A stretch of DNA of 17,502 nucleotides from positions 1 to 17,502 of the forward strand of contig NZ_CAKZHV010000017.1 of the NCBI RefSeq assembly GCF_936927845.1, written 5' to 3'. How positions within the stretch are numbered: position 1 is the stretch's first letter; each line of letters begins with the position of its first letter. The stretch comes from an uncultured Sphingomonas sp. Lineage in GTDB: Bacteria; Pseudomonadota; Alphaproteobacteria; Sphingomonadales; Sphingomonadaceae. The notes beneath the pieces are model-generated. The model saw only the letters and a program-made list of their open reading frames with translations. It was not told where the DNA came from and did not search any database. Both the position numbers and the translations under genes were made by a program. Shown here piece after piece: positions 1-5,845 of the stretch.

Positions 1-2
1 GC

Positions 3-365
3 GTCGGCGTCGAAACGGTGCGCTACTATCAGCGTCGCGGTTTGCTGGACGAGCCAGACCGGCCGACCGGGGCTGGCGCCGGAGGCGGCATCCGGCGCTA
101 CGGCACCGATGACGCCCGCCGCCTTCGCTTCATCCGCTCGGCGCAGGCAGCCGGTTTCACGCTCGAGCAGATCGGTGAGCTTCTGGCGCTGGATGCGACC
201 GACGATCGCGCCCGCGCGCGCCAGCTCGCGGGCGAGCGCATTGCCGAACTGGATGCGAAGATCGAGGAGCTTGAGCGGGTGCGCGCCTCGCTTCGCCGGC
301 TCGCACATGAATGCGGGTCAGGAGCGGAGGGACCATGCCCGATCCTGACCGCCTTCGAGGGCTAG
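3..365 (+). CDS. MerR-family metal-responsive regulator, 3' part (5' end outside window)
   Basis: The reading frame is open from the window edge, so the true start lies upstream. The visible protein begins inside the MerR winged helix-turn-helix (VGVETVRYYQRRGLL), continues through the wing (GGIRRYG) and the second helix pair (FIRSAQAAGFTLEQIGELL), and ends with a dimerisation helix and a short metal-binding tail. The tail has two cysteines in a C-X7-C arrangement (HECGSGAEGPCPIL). Mercury-type MerR proteins need a third cysteine at the start of the dimerisation helix; the aligned segment here reads LDATDDRAR and has none, so mercury is not a safe prediction. Family knowledge: these dimers bind between -35 and -10 and activate efflux or detoxification genes. 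Its target is probably upstream of the window, because it converges on dmeF and the two stop codons share the same CTAG. Family assignment is secure; the inducer is unknown. Confidence 0.88.
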   Translation, partial: VGVETVRYYQRRGLLDEPDRPTGAGAGGGIRRYGTDDARRLRFIRSAQAAGFTLEQIGELLALDATDDRARARQLAGERIAELDAKIEELERVRASLRRLAHECGSGAEGPCPILTAFEG

Positions 366-1306
366 CGGCACTCGACGGTCAGGTGCGCGATTTCATGAAC
401 CGGTGCGAGGCGGGCGCGGATATCGTCGCCGGTCACGCCCTGCCCGCCTACGACGCTGACGATCGCGGCGTGGGCTTCCGGACCGACGCGCCAGACATGA
501 AGATCGGTGATACGCGCGTCGCCTGGCGCCTCGACCAACTCGCGCACTTCCTCCTCTACATGATGATCGGTCGCATCGAGCAACACGGACGCCGTGTCGC
601 GCATCAGCGTCCATGACCAGCGCGCGATGACGATCGCACCGACGATGCCCATCACCGGATCCATCCAGACCCAGCCGAGATAGCGGCCCGCCAGCAGCGC
701 GGCGATGGCGAGAACCGAGGTGAGCGCGTCGGCCAGGACATGGACATAGGCGGAGCGCATGTTGTTGTCACCGCCATGCGCGCCGTGCGCATGCCCGTGC
801 CCGTGATGGTGGTCATGCCCGTGATGATGGTCGTGCCCGTGATGGTGCCCGCCCGAGAGCAGGAAGGCGCAGGCGATGTTCACGCCCAGACCGACCACCG
901 CGATGAGCGTCGCTTCCCCGAATGCGACCGTGATCGGCTGAAACAGGCGAAGGATGGACTCGACACCGATCCCGAGCGCGATCAGGCCCAGCACCATCGC
1001 CGACGCGAACCCGGCCAGGTCGCCGACCTTGCCCGTGCCGAAGCTATAGGCCCGGCTGGAGGCATGGCGCTTGGCATAGGCGTAAGCGGCCGCGGCGACC
1101 CCGAGCGCGCCCGCGTGTGTCGCCATGTGAAAGCCATCGGCGAGCAGCGCCATCGAGCCGGTCAGATAACCGGCGATGATCTCCACCACCATCATCCCGG
1201 CGGTAAGCGCCACGACCCACAGGGTCCGGCGGGCATTGTCGTCGTGCGCCGCGCCCAGGAATACATGGTCGTGCGTGAAGGCGTCGATTTCGGGCAAAGC
1301 CGCCAT
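362..1306 (-). CDS. dmeF: Cation diffusion facilitator, DmeF-type Co2+/Ni2+ efflux (copy 1)
   Basis: A 314-residue inner-membrane cation diffusion facilitator expected to export divalent metal in exchange for protons. It has an N-terminal segment with HDHVFLG, about six hydrophobic helices, a metal site in TM2 (LADGFHMATH, residues 55-64, HxxxH form) and one in TM5 (HVLAD, residues 189-193). A strongly His-rich cytoplasmic loop lies at about residues 154-177. The C-terminal part (TDLHVWRVGPEAH) is the usual cytoplasmic dimer domain. The long His loop and the RcnR-type gene just upstream point to the DmeF cobalt/nickel group rather than zinc CzcD; this substrate call rests on family knowledge. 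It starts 10 bp after the dmeR stop, and an AGGA overlapping that stop serves as ribosome binding site. A near twin lies at 8549-9490. It converges on the MerR gene. Confidence 0.93.
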   Translation of the reverse strand: MAALPEIDAFTHDHVFLGAAHDDNARRTLWVVALTAGMMVVEIIAGYLTGSMALLADGFHMATHAGALGVAAAAYAYAKRHASSRAYSFGTGKVGDLAGFASAMVLGLIALGIGVESILRLFQPITVAFGEATLIAVVGLGVNIACAFLLSGGHHHGHDHHHGHDHHHGHGHAHGAHGGDNNMRSAYVHVLADALTSVLAIAALLAGRYLGWVWMDPVMGIVGAIVIARWSWTLMRDTASVLLDATDHHVEEEVRELVEAPGDARITDLHVWRVGPEAHAAIVSVVGGQGVTGDDIRARLAPVHEIAHLTVECR

Positions 1307-1316
1307 GAAAAGCGTC

Positions 1317-1592
1317 CTATTTGGCGTAGCGGCGGATCACCGCCAGCAGTTCTTCGGCACCTGCCGCCCGCTCGGCATCATCGAGGCCGGGCCGCGACAC
1401 ATGCGCTTCGAGGTGTTCGGCGATAATCTCGTCCATGAGGCCATTCACCGCCCCGCGCACGGCGGCAACCAGATGGAGCACGTCGGAACACGACGAGTCC
1501 GATTGAAGTGCTCGCTCGACCGCGCCGACTTGTCCGGCGATGCGACGAACGCGGGCGACCAGATCGACATTGGTTTGAGACAAATGTGACAT
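1317..1592 (-). CDS. dmeR: RcnR/CsoR-family nickel/cobalt-sensing repressor DmeR (copy 1)
   Basis: A 91-residue all-helical repressor of the CsoR/RcnR family. The metal ligands of RcnR are present at the same positions: His3, Cys35, His60 and His64 (MSHLSQ; DSSC; AEHLEAH). This supports Ni/Co sensing rather than the Cu(I) set of CsoR. The core RGAVNGLMDEIIAEHL is typical of the family. I chose the ATG at 1592, not the longer frame reaching 1640, because it restores MSH with His3 and is preceded by a G-tract that can act as Shine-Dalgarno. It is expected to repress its own operon with dmeF and to release DNA when metal binds. By hand alignment 17 of 91 residues differ from the second copy at 9502-9777. 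Confidence 0.92.
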   Translation of the reverse strand: MSHLSQTNVDLVARVRRIAGQVGAVERALQSDSSCSDVLHLVAAVRGAVNGLMDEIIAEHLEAHVSRPGLDDAERAAGAEELLAVIRRYAK

Positions 1593-1612
1593 AGGATACC
1601 CCCCTAGCCTAT
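1591..1612 (-). promoter_or_regulatory. Putative DmeR operator with G-tract overlapping the dmeR ribosome binding site
   Basis: On the + strand the site reads ATAGG, then ATACCCCCCTAG, then CCTAT: a 5-bp inverted repeat around a run of six C. RcnR-type repressors are known to bind such G/C tracts flanked by inverted AT-rich arms. On the coding strand the six G lie 6 nt before the dmeR ATG, so the operator core also serves as Shine-Dalgarno. The outer arm reaches into the start codon. A perfect 10-bp palindrome (GCCTATAGGC) lies at 1607-1616. A matching C-run occurs at the second dmeR. Confidence 0.6.
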
Positions 1613-1650
1613 AGGCCAGTAAACAGCAAGTCGGTGTCAAAACCGTCCGT

Positions 1651-1663
1651 GGCTGTTGAAAAA
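1651..1663 (+). repeat. Solitary IS1182-like terminal sequence (GGCTGTTGAAAAA)
   Basis: This 13-mer contains the CTGTTGAAAAA that forms the inner part of the inverted repeats of the element at 2571-4074. It stands 58 bp upstream of the dmeR start, with no transposase to its right until that element. The second dmeR copy has a similar sequence at a similar place (GGCCGTTGAAAAA, 9851-9863). It is probably the left-over end of an insertion or a shared breakpoint. It is a short match, so chance cannot be excluded. Confidence 0.4.
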
Positions 1664-1742
1664 ACCTAGTAGACGCTAATCCTGTCCAGTTTGGTATAAT
1701 TTTCTGGATATCTGTATAAGTAATTTCGCTCCTAAATCGTTG

Positions 1743-2264
1743 TTAGGGGACCGATAGTATCGCTTCTGTCCATCCTGGCAGGGTCAGGTTGTTAGGTTCA
1801 AGAATGACACCATCATCGTCCGAAGTAAGCATCACAGTCGGCTTACCAGTGACAGTAACCTGCTGAACGTGTCTTGAAAAATTGATGGCAACAAAGACCG
1901 ACCCGCGCCGATAAACGAACAAGGCCGGATGGTCTGGAAGAATGTCAACGTAACCGCTTGCTGCCAAATCAGGATGGCGCAATCTCCAGCAAATGAGGCG
2001 GCGGTAGAAACCGAGGACGGAGCTGTTCTTGCTCGTCTGAGTTGCGACATTGATCGTATTGAAGTTCGGGTTCACCGGTATCCAGGGCTTCCCCCGCGTG
2101 AACCCCGCATTGGACAGAGAGGACCACTGCATCGGTGTACGAGCATTGTCGCGACTGGTTTGCGCGATGTCCCGAAGATAGCTGGCGGCGGGCACCTTTC
2201 CGGTTTCTACGTCGTCCTTCCACTGACCATGCACCTCGACGTCGTTGAACTCACCGATCTCTCG
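1743..2264 (-). pseudogene. C-terminal fragment of a GH13 alpha-glucosidase
   Basis: The translated segment carries the GH13 oligo-1,6-glucosidase/alpha-glucosidase signature SRDNARTPMQW, followed by NAGFTRGKPWIPVNPN, INVATQ and the C-terminal beta domain (HPALFVYRRGSVFVAINFS). Full-length enzymes of this family are about 530-560 residues. Only about the last 170 remain, and the catalytic barrel with its Asp nucleophile and Glu acid is gone. Homology starts at about GEFNDVEVHGQW near 2264, exactly where a response-regulator fragment begins on the other strand. The frame stays open to 2399, but that part is antisense to the response regulator. It cannot be an active enzyme. Confidence 0.8.
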
Positions 2265-2267
2265 CAC

Positions 2268-2555
2268 GCGAAATGGCGTGTTTTCGAGGCGGAGAACGCG
2301 GACACGGCTATCGCCATTCTCGATCAACATCAGGAGATTCGCGTCGTTCTCACCGACGTGCAAATGCCGGGCTCGATGGATGGTGTGAAGCTGGCGCATT
2401 ATGTTCGCGATCGCTTCCCGCCTACCGTCCTGTTCGTCGTATCCGGCGACGCGCCAATCCCTGAAAGCGAATTACCTGCACAAGCGACGTTTCTGCCCAA
2501 GCCATTCGATCCGCACAGGCTACTACGCCAGATCGAGAGTATGGCACGGGCTTAA
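2268..2555 (+). pseudogene. Truncated response-regulator receiver domain
   Basis: About 95 residues of a CheY-like receiver domain are visible: VFEAENADTAIAIL, the phospho-acceptor region VVLTDVQMPGSMDG (Asp in TDVQMPG), the conserved Ser/Thr region (VVSGD) and the lysine of FLPKPF. The first beta strand with its acidic metal pocket (normally VLVVEDE near residue 10) is missing, so phosphorylation is not expected. The domain type is common in single-domain receivers of sphingomonads and rhizobia. The upstream part of the open frame, 1929-2267, is only the antisense of the GH13 fragment. The two fragments meet at 2264-2268 with both 5' ends lost. Confidence 0.75.
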
Positions 2556-2570
2556 CTATCCCAAAAACGA

Positions 2571-2587
2571 TCGAGACTGTTGAAAAA
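2571..2587 (+). repeat. IS inverted repeat, left
   Basis: TCGAGACTGTTGAAAAA is identical to the reverse complement of 4058-4074 and marks the end of the element downstream of its transposase gene. Confidence 0.78.
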
Positions 2588-2650
2588 GGCATATGTGTGA
2601 GCAGCGTGGCGGATGGCTGTTGACGCCGGTCACCGGGGACTCGCTTCGTA

Positions 2651-4000
2651 TCAGGCGGGCGCTGCCTGCCGCGCGAGCAGCTGGAGGTTGTAGGCCGCAG
2701 CCGCCATGGTGAACTCTTCGGCAGCTCCGGCGAGGCTACGTAGCTTGAGGGTTCGCAGGCCGAGGTTGCGTTTCAAGTGGCCGAACACGCGCTCGATCCG
2801 TTTTCGTCGGCGATGGGCCTGCACGTAAGCATCGGTGCCGGCAAGGGCGCGGACGGCGTCGCGAGCATCCTCGCTCACGAGGCGGGTGACGCCGCGTTTC
2901 TTGCCGATTGTGCATTGCGGCTTCAGTTCGCAGGCGGCGCAATCCGCCGGACGGCTTCGATAGACGCGGACCTGACTTGCCCGGTTGGTGCCGCAGTAGC
3001 TGAGCGGCTTGTCCGCCGGGCAGCGATAGGTGTCGGCCTCCCGGTCGTAGCTGAAAGCATCTCGGGTGAAGAAGGCGTCGCGTTGGCGGCCGCGGTCGAT
3101 GACCGGAATGTACGGCGTGATGTTACGCTCGATCAGCCAGCCAAGCAGCGGACCACTGCCATACGCCTTGTCGGCCGAGAGGCTCGCAGGCGCGATGCCC
3201 AGCCTGGTTCCGGCGCGTGACACCAGCGTCCGGGTCGCCGCGACTTCGGCTGCAAAGCGCGCCGGTGTCGCTTCAACGTCGAGGATGCAGTCGGTATCGA
3301 GGTCGAGCAGCGGATTGATGGCGTAGGCATAACGTGCAGGACCGTGCTTGCAGGTGAGCGCCGCCTGCGGGTCGGTCGGCGAGATGCTGGCCGGCTCGAC
3401 TGGCGCCGGTTCATCGGGACCCGGCGGCAGCGCGGCATCCAGCGCTGCCAAATATTCGGCGACAGGCCGCGACACAGTGTCCCTGCCACGAAGCTCATCT
3501 GCAGCGTCGGCGCCCTTCAGTCTCTTCTCGCGACTGGCGTCGGCCATGATCGTACTGCCGTCCACCGCCACGTCGCGCCCTGCCACCAGCCCGGCTGCTG
3601 CGCACTGTGCGACCACCTGCTCAAACAGCAGGCGATGCAGGTCACAGGCGCGGAACCGGCCGTGCCGGTTCTTGGAGAAGGTGGAGTGGTCGGGCACCCG
3701 GTCCGCCAGATCGAGCCGACAAAATCAGCGATAGGCGAGATTGAGATGCACCTCCTCGCACAAGCGCCGTTCCGACCGGATGCCGAACAGGTAGCCGACC
3801 AGCAGCATCCTGAGCATCATTTCCGGATCGATCGAAGGTCGCCCGCTCGCGCTATAGCTCGCTACCAGTGCCTCGCGCACGAAGCCGAGGTCCAACACGC
3901 TATCGATCCGCCGCAGCAGGTGGTCGCTCGGCACATGGTCGTCGAGCCGGAAGCCGTAGAACAGCGCACCCTGTGCTACTTGCCGACCCATCATATCCAT
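2651..4000 (-). pseudogene. IS1182-family transposase with an internal TGA
   Basis: Read as one frame this is a 449-residue DDE transposase. The N-terminal DUF772-type domain runs to NLAYR, a TGA stop falls at 3725-3727, and the same frame resumes with FCRL and DHSTFSKNRHGRF. The intact relative at 9927-11351 has Trp at exactly this codon (NLAYRWFCRL), so a single TGG to TGA change explains the break; no frameshift is needed. The catalytic residues are still recognisable: Asp in VAVDGSTIMADAS, Asp in LSADKAYGSG and Glu in RIERVFGHLKRN. A zinc-knuckle-like CPADK...CAACELKPQC stretch lies before the Glu. Both halves lack a natural independent role, although the downstream ATG at 3697 could start the catalytic part. 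Confidence 0.85.
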
Positions 4001-4057
4001 GACCCTCCACCGCTATGCCGCAGTGAATCACGCCTTCATCGCCCTCGCAACCAGCCG

Positions 4058-4074
4058 TTTTTCAACAGTCTCGA
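4058..4074 (-). repeat. IS inverted repeat, right
   Basis: TTTTTCAACAGTCTCGA is the exact inverted partner of 2571-2587 and lies 57 bp upstream of the transposase start codon. Confidence 0.78.
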
Positions 4075-4149
4075 CCGATTGTTGAACAGGCTGAGCCGAG
4101 TGTCTTGCCACGATCAAGGCGAAGTAGCTGAGAGCTTTAGGGGAGCCTG

Positions 4150-4491
4150 TTAGCGGTTCACTTGCCCCGGACACGGCCAAGCCGAACTCAAGGCCTGTTC
4201 GGCCCCCGCGACCATGTGGACACTCTGAAAATAGCTGTCCCGTTCCGCCCAGCGCAGATAGGCCGCACGCAAGGCCGCACGATCATCGCGCGGCGCGCCG
4301 CACTCGGCCTTTCGCGCGACGATCATCATGTCCAGCACGCCTTGGAGATATGCTCCACACCTCTGCTCCGCGGCGCGGCAGCTCGCGAGAAGCGCGGCAC
4401 CTTGCATGTCCGACTGTTTGGTTTGCGCCAGCGCCGGAGCATGAGGAGCGACCGCCCCCATCAGCGCCAAGATCATGGTTGCACGTTTCAC
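4150..4491 (-). CDS. Secreted Rap1a/Tai-like small protein
   Basis: A 113-residue protein with a signal peptide (VKRATMILALMGAVAPHAPALA, cut before Gln). The mature part contains GAALLASCRAAEQRCGAYLQGVLD and ends with HMVAGAEQALSSAWPCPG. The spacing of cysteines and the L-x-x-C...C-x-x-Y-x-x-G-x-x-D pattern fit the Rap1a/Tai family, first known as immunity proteins to type VI amidase effectors. Most family members in such loci have no known partner, and no amidase effector is seen here, so an immunity role is not claimed. I chose the GTG at 4491 because GGAAAGGA stands about 8 nt before it and the signal peptide starts there; the frame extends upstream to an ATG at 4578. It is last in a leftward gene group. 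Confidence 0.65.
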   Translation of the reverse strand: MKRATMILALMGAVAPHAPALAQTKQSDMQGAALLASCRAAEQRCGAYLQGVLDMMIVARKAECGAPRDDRAALRAAYLRWAERDSYFQSVHMVAGAEQALSSAWPCPGQVNR

Positions 4492-4574
4492 CGTTTTCGT
4501 CCTTTCCGAACCCGGCTGGGCCGGGTGAAGGGGCGCGTCCGAGCTTAAGGTGCTGACACGCCTCAATCGCATTT

Positions 4575-4712
4575 TCATTCCTCGCTACCGAGCACCTGGC
4601 CTTCGGGCGTCACGAACAGCTCGACTGTCTTGCCAGCGCTGTTCCAGTTGCCCATCGGGCCGTGGTCGGGGTCGGGCGGCGATGACGGCCCGAAAAGCCG
4701 ATCGCCTGATCG
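4575..4712 (-). other. Open in-frame tail after the DUF1259 stop, possible small-gene remnant
   Basis: Directly after the DUF1259 TGA the same frame stays open for 45 codons and looks like a protein rather than spacer: FGPSSPPDPDHGPMGNW, then KTVELFVTPEGQVLGSEE and a stop. Its TGA overlaps an ATG (ATGA at 4575-4578) in the frame of the Rap1a/Tai-like gene. I do not recognise the protein. It could be the 3' end of a lost gene fused by deletion, a short ORF starting at the internal Met, or chance in GC-rich DNA. No ribosome binding site was evident. Confidence 0.3.
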
Positions 4713-5612
4713 TCAGCTTCGTTGCAGGTTCATTTTGTCAAGGGCAGCGCGCAGGCCGCGGGCGAGCTTGGCTGCATCCTGGTTCGCCCAAAAGTGCATG
4801 AAGAACAGGCGCGGCTCGTCGTTCAGCATGTGATTGTGCAGTGCCGTAACTTCGATCCCGCTGGCGCGCAGCGCGCGCATGACCGGATCGACCTCGCTCG
4901 CTACCAGCACGAAATCGCCGGTGATCGCGGCCTTGCCGCCCCCGGTCGGCTGGAAGTTGATCGCGGTCGCGGTTCCCATCGTGGGCGGCGTGACCATACC
5001 GGCATCCATCAACCTTTCCGCGCGCGGGAAGCTGTATTGGAGGACGCCGCCATTCGGCTTGCCCTTGGCCCCCATCACGCCGTCAAGTGCGGCCGTGTTG
5101 AGATCGACGGGCGGCGAGCTGCCGGCCCCGGCTGAGGGCGGTTGCGAGTCCCTGGACGGCGCGGCGAGCGGGGTGCGGCTTTCCGCCAGCGCGGCGCGCA
5201 ACGCGGTCGCGAGCTTCACCGGGTCGCCATGCCCGGCGATGTGCAGGTACATGGTGGCGGGCGCGGAGCGCAGCAGGTGATTGTGGAGCGCGGTGATCGT
5301 GAAGCCGCCGGCCAAGAGGCGGCTTATCACCGGGTTCACCTCCTCGTGCGTCAGCACCAGGTCGCCCATCACAATAGTGTCGTCACCCATCGGCTGGAAC
5401 GCCGCCCAGGAGCCGAGCGCCAGTGCTGGCTTGATCGCCACGCCGTCGAGAGTGACGTGCAGGTCGGAGCGCGGGAAGCCGTAGCGATGGACACCGCCCG
5501 CCTGTTCGGTGCCCGGTCGGCCGAGCGCAGCATCGACCTTGTTCCAGTCGGGCGCGGCCCAGGCCGGGGCGGCGAGCGCGGCGAGAACGCCGGCCAGAAG
5601 GGGTTTCATCAT
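4713..5612 (-). CDS. Exported DUF1259 (LppY/LpqO-like) protein with two repeats
   Basis: A 299-residue secreted protein with a signal peptide (KPLLAGVLAALAAPAWA). It is built from two copies of the same domain, about residues 22-150 and 170-297, each with a conserved TALHNH motif (His110 and His112; His259 and His261) and a preceding GD-L/F-VL-EV-PV strand-helix unit. A Pro/Ser-rich linker (about 150-168) joins them. The family is known in Actinobacteria as LppY/LpqO and is common as DUF1259 in Proteobacteria; its biochemical role is not established. The paired His residues suggest metal or small-molecule binding, which is my inference. An AGGAGAG lies 5-6 nt before the start. It follows the 40-residue ORF by 16 bp and diverges from chrB, so it may share chromate-linked control. 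Confidence 0.85.
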   Translation of the reverse strand: MMKPLLAGVLAALAAPAWAAPDWNKVDAALGRPGTEQAGGVHRYGFPRSDLHVTLDGVAIKPALALGSWAAFQPMGDDTIVMGDLVLTHEEVNPVISRLLAGGFTITALHNHLLRSAPATMYLHIAGHGDPVKLATALRAALAESRTPLAAPSRDSQPPSAGAGSSPPVDLNTAALDGVMGAKGKPNGGVLQYSFPRAERLMDAGMVTPPTMGTATAINFQPTGGGKAAITGDFVLVASEVDPVMRALRASGIEVTALHNHMLNDEPRLFFMHFWANQDAAKLARGLRAALDKMNLQRS

Positions 5613-5628
5613 CCAATCTCTCCTATCA

Positions 5629-5751
5629 TCAGCGCCGGCACGGATAGGCTTCGCGCAACGCGACGGTCTCCCCGCGCTGCGCGTGCGCCGCGGTAGGAGC
5701 GATCCCGCCCGAGACGAGCAGCGCCAGCATGGTCCCGGTCAGACGTGACAT
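5629..5751 (-). CDS. 40-residue secreted peptide or truncated exported protein
   Basis: The frame begins with ATG after GAGGAGAGGGCG, a strong ribosome binding site. It encodes a clear signal peptide (SRLTGTMLALLVSGGIAPTA, then AHA before Gln). The mature part is only about 16 residues, RGETVALREAYPCRR, with one Cys. It is the first gene of the leftward group, ends 16 bp before the DUF1259 start, and begins 94 bp from chrB on the other strand. It is too short for most gene callers. It may be a real small periplasmic peptide, a leader ORF, or the stub of a gene shortened at its 3' end. Confidence 0.5.
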   Translation of the reverse strand: MSRLTGTMLALLVSGGIAPTAAHAQRGETVALREAYPCRR

Positions 5752-5791
5752 CGCCCTCTCCTCGCGCGTTCGCCAACCCAAGCATGTCTAT

Positions 5792-5823
5792 GGTTGCATG
5801 AACGATGATGCAACCGTTACACT
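5792..5823 (+). promoter_or_regulatory. chrB promoter with overlapping inverted-repeat operator
   Basis: GGTTGCAT (5792-5799) and ATGCAACC (5808-5815) form a perfect 8-bp inverted repeat with an 8-bp spacer. The left arm contains TTGCAT (5794-5799), which can serve as -35, with TACACT (5818-5823) 18 bp further on as -10. Transcription would then start near 5830, just before the chrB ATG at 5846. An operator covering the -35 and spacer fits control by ChrB itself, known to be a chromate-responsive regulator in related loci. The same site lies in the divergent gap to the 5751 gene. Confidence 0.5.
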
Positions 5824-5845
5824 CCAAAATCCGGATGATACAGTT

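Larger units (their letters stand above)
362..1592 (-). repeat. dmeF-dmeR block, first of two directly oriented copies
   Basis: This block resembles 8549-9777 over its whole length: same gene order, same 10-11 bp junction, same length within a few bases, and long stretches of matching DNA, for example around 664-760 against 8843-8940. The copies are diverged, roughly one base in eight by eye in the part I compared, so they are not a fresh duplication. They lie about 7 kb apart in the same orientation. Confidence 0.75.
2571..4074 (-). mobile_element. IS1182-family insertion sequence with matched ends, transposase interrupted
   Basis: A transposase of the IS1182 type is bounded by 17-bp perfect inverted repeats, TCGAGACTGTTGAAAAA at 2571-2587 and its reverse complement at 4058-4074, giving an element of about 1.5 kb. 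No convincing target duplication is visible: the flanks read AAACGA on the left and CCGATT on the right. The left end lies 15 bp after the stop of the truncated response regulator. The transposase has a single in-frame stop (TGA at 3725-3727), so the copy is probably not autonomous. Confidence 0.8.

Noticed and set aside
740..1426. Long + strand frame opposite dmeF and dmeR
   Set aside because: Antisense shadow of GC-rich coding DNA; it contains repeated Val/Met/Pro from the His loop codons and no domain.
1695..1700. Perfect TATAAT
   Set aside because: No acceptable -35 at 16-18 bp; on the + strand it would read only into the antisense of a pseudogene.
3344..4153. 269-residue + strand frame across the IS element
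   Set aside because: It is the opposite strand of the transposase and crosses the right inverted repeat; no family resemblance.
5729..5845. N-terminal extension of chrB to an ATG at 5729
   Set aside because: ChrB similarity starts just after 5846, the extension overlaps the divergent small ORF, and the likely promoter and palindrome lie inside it.
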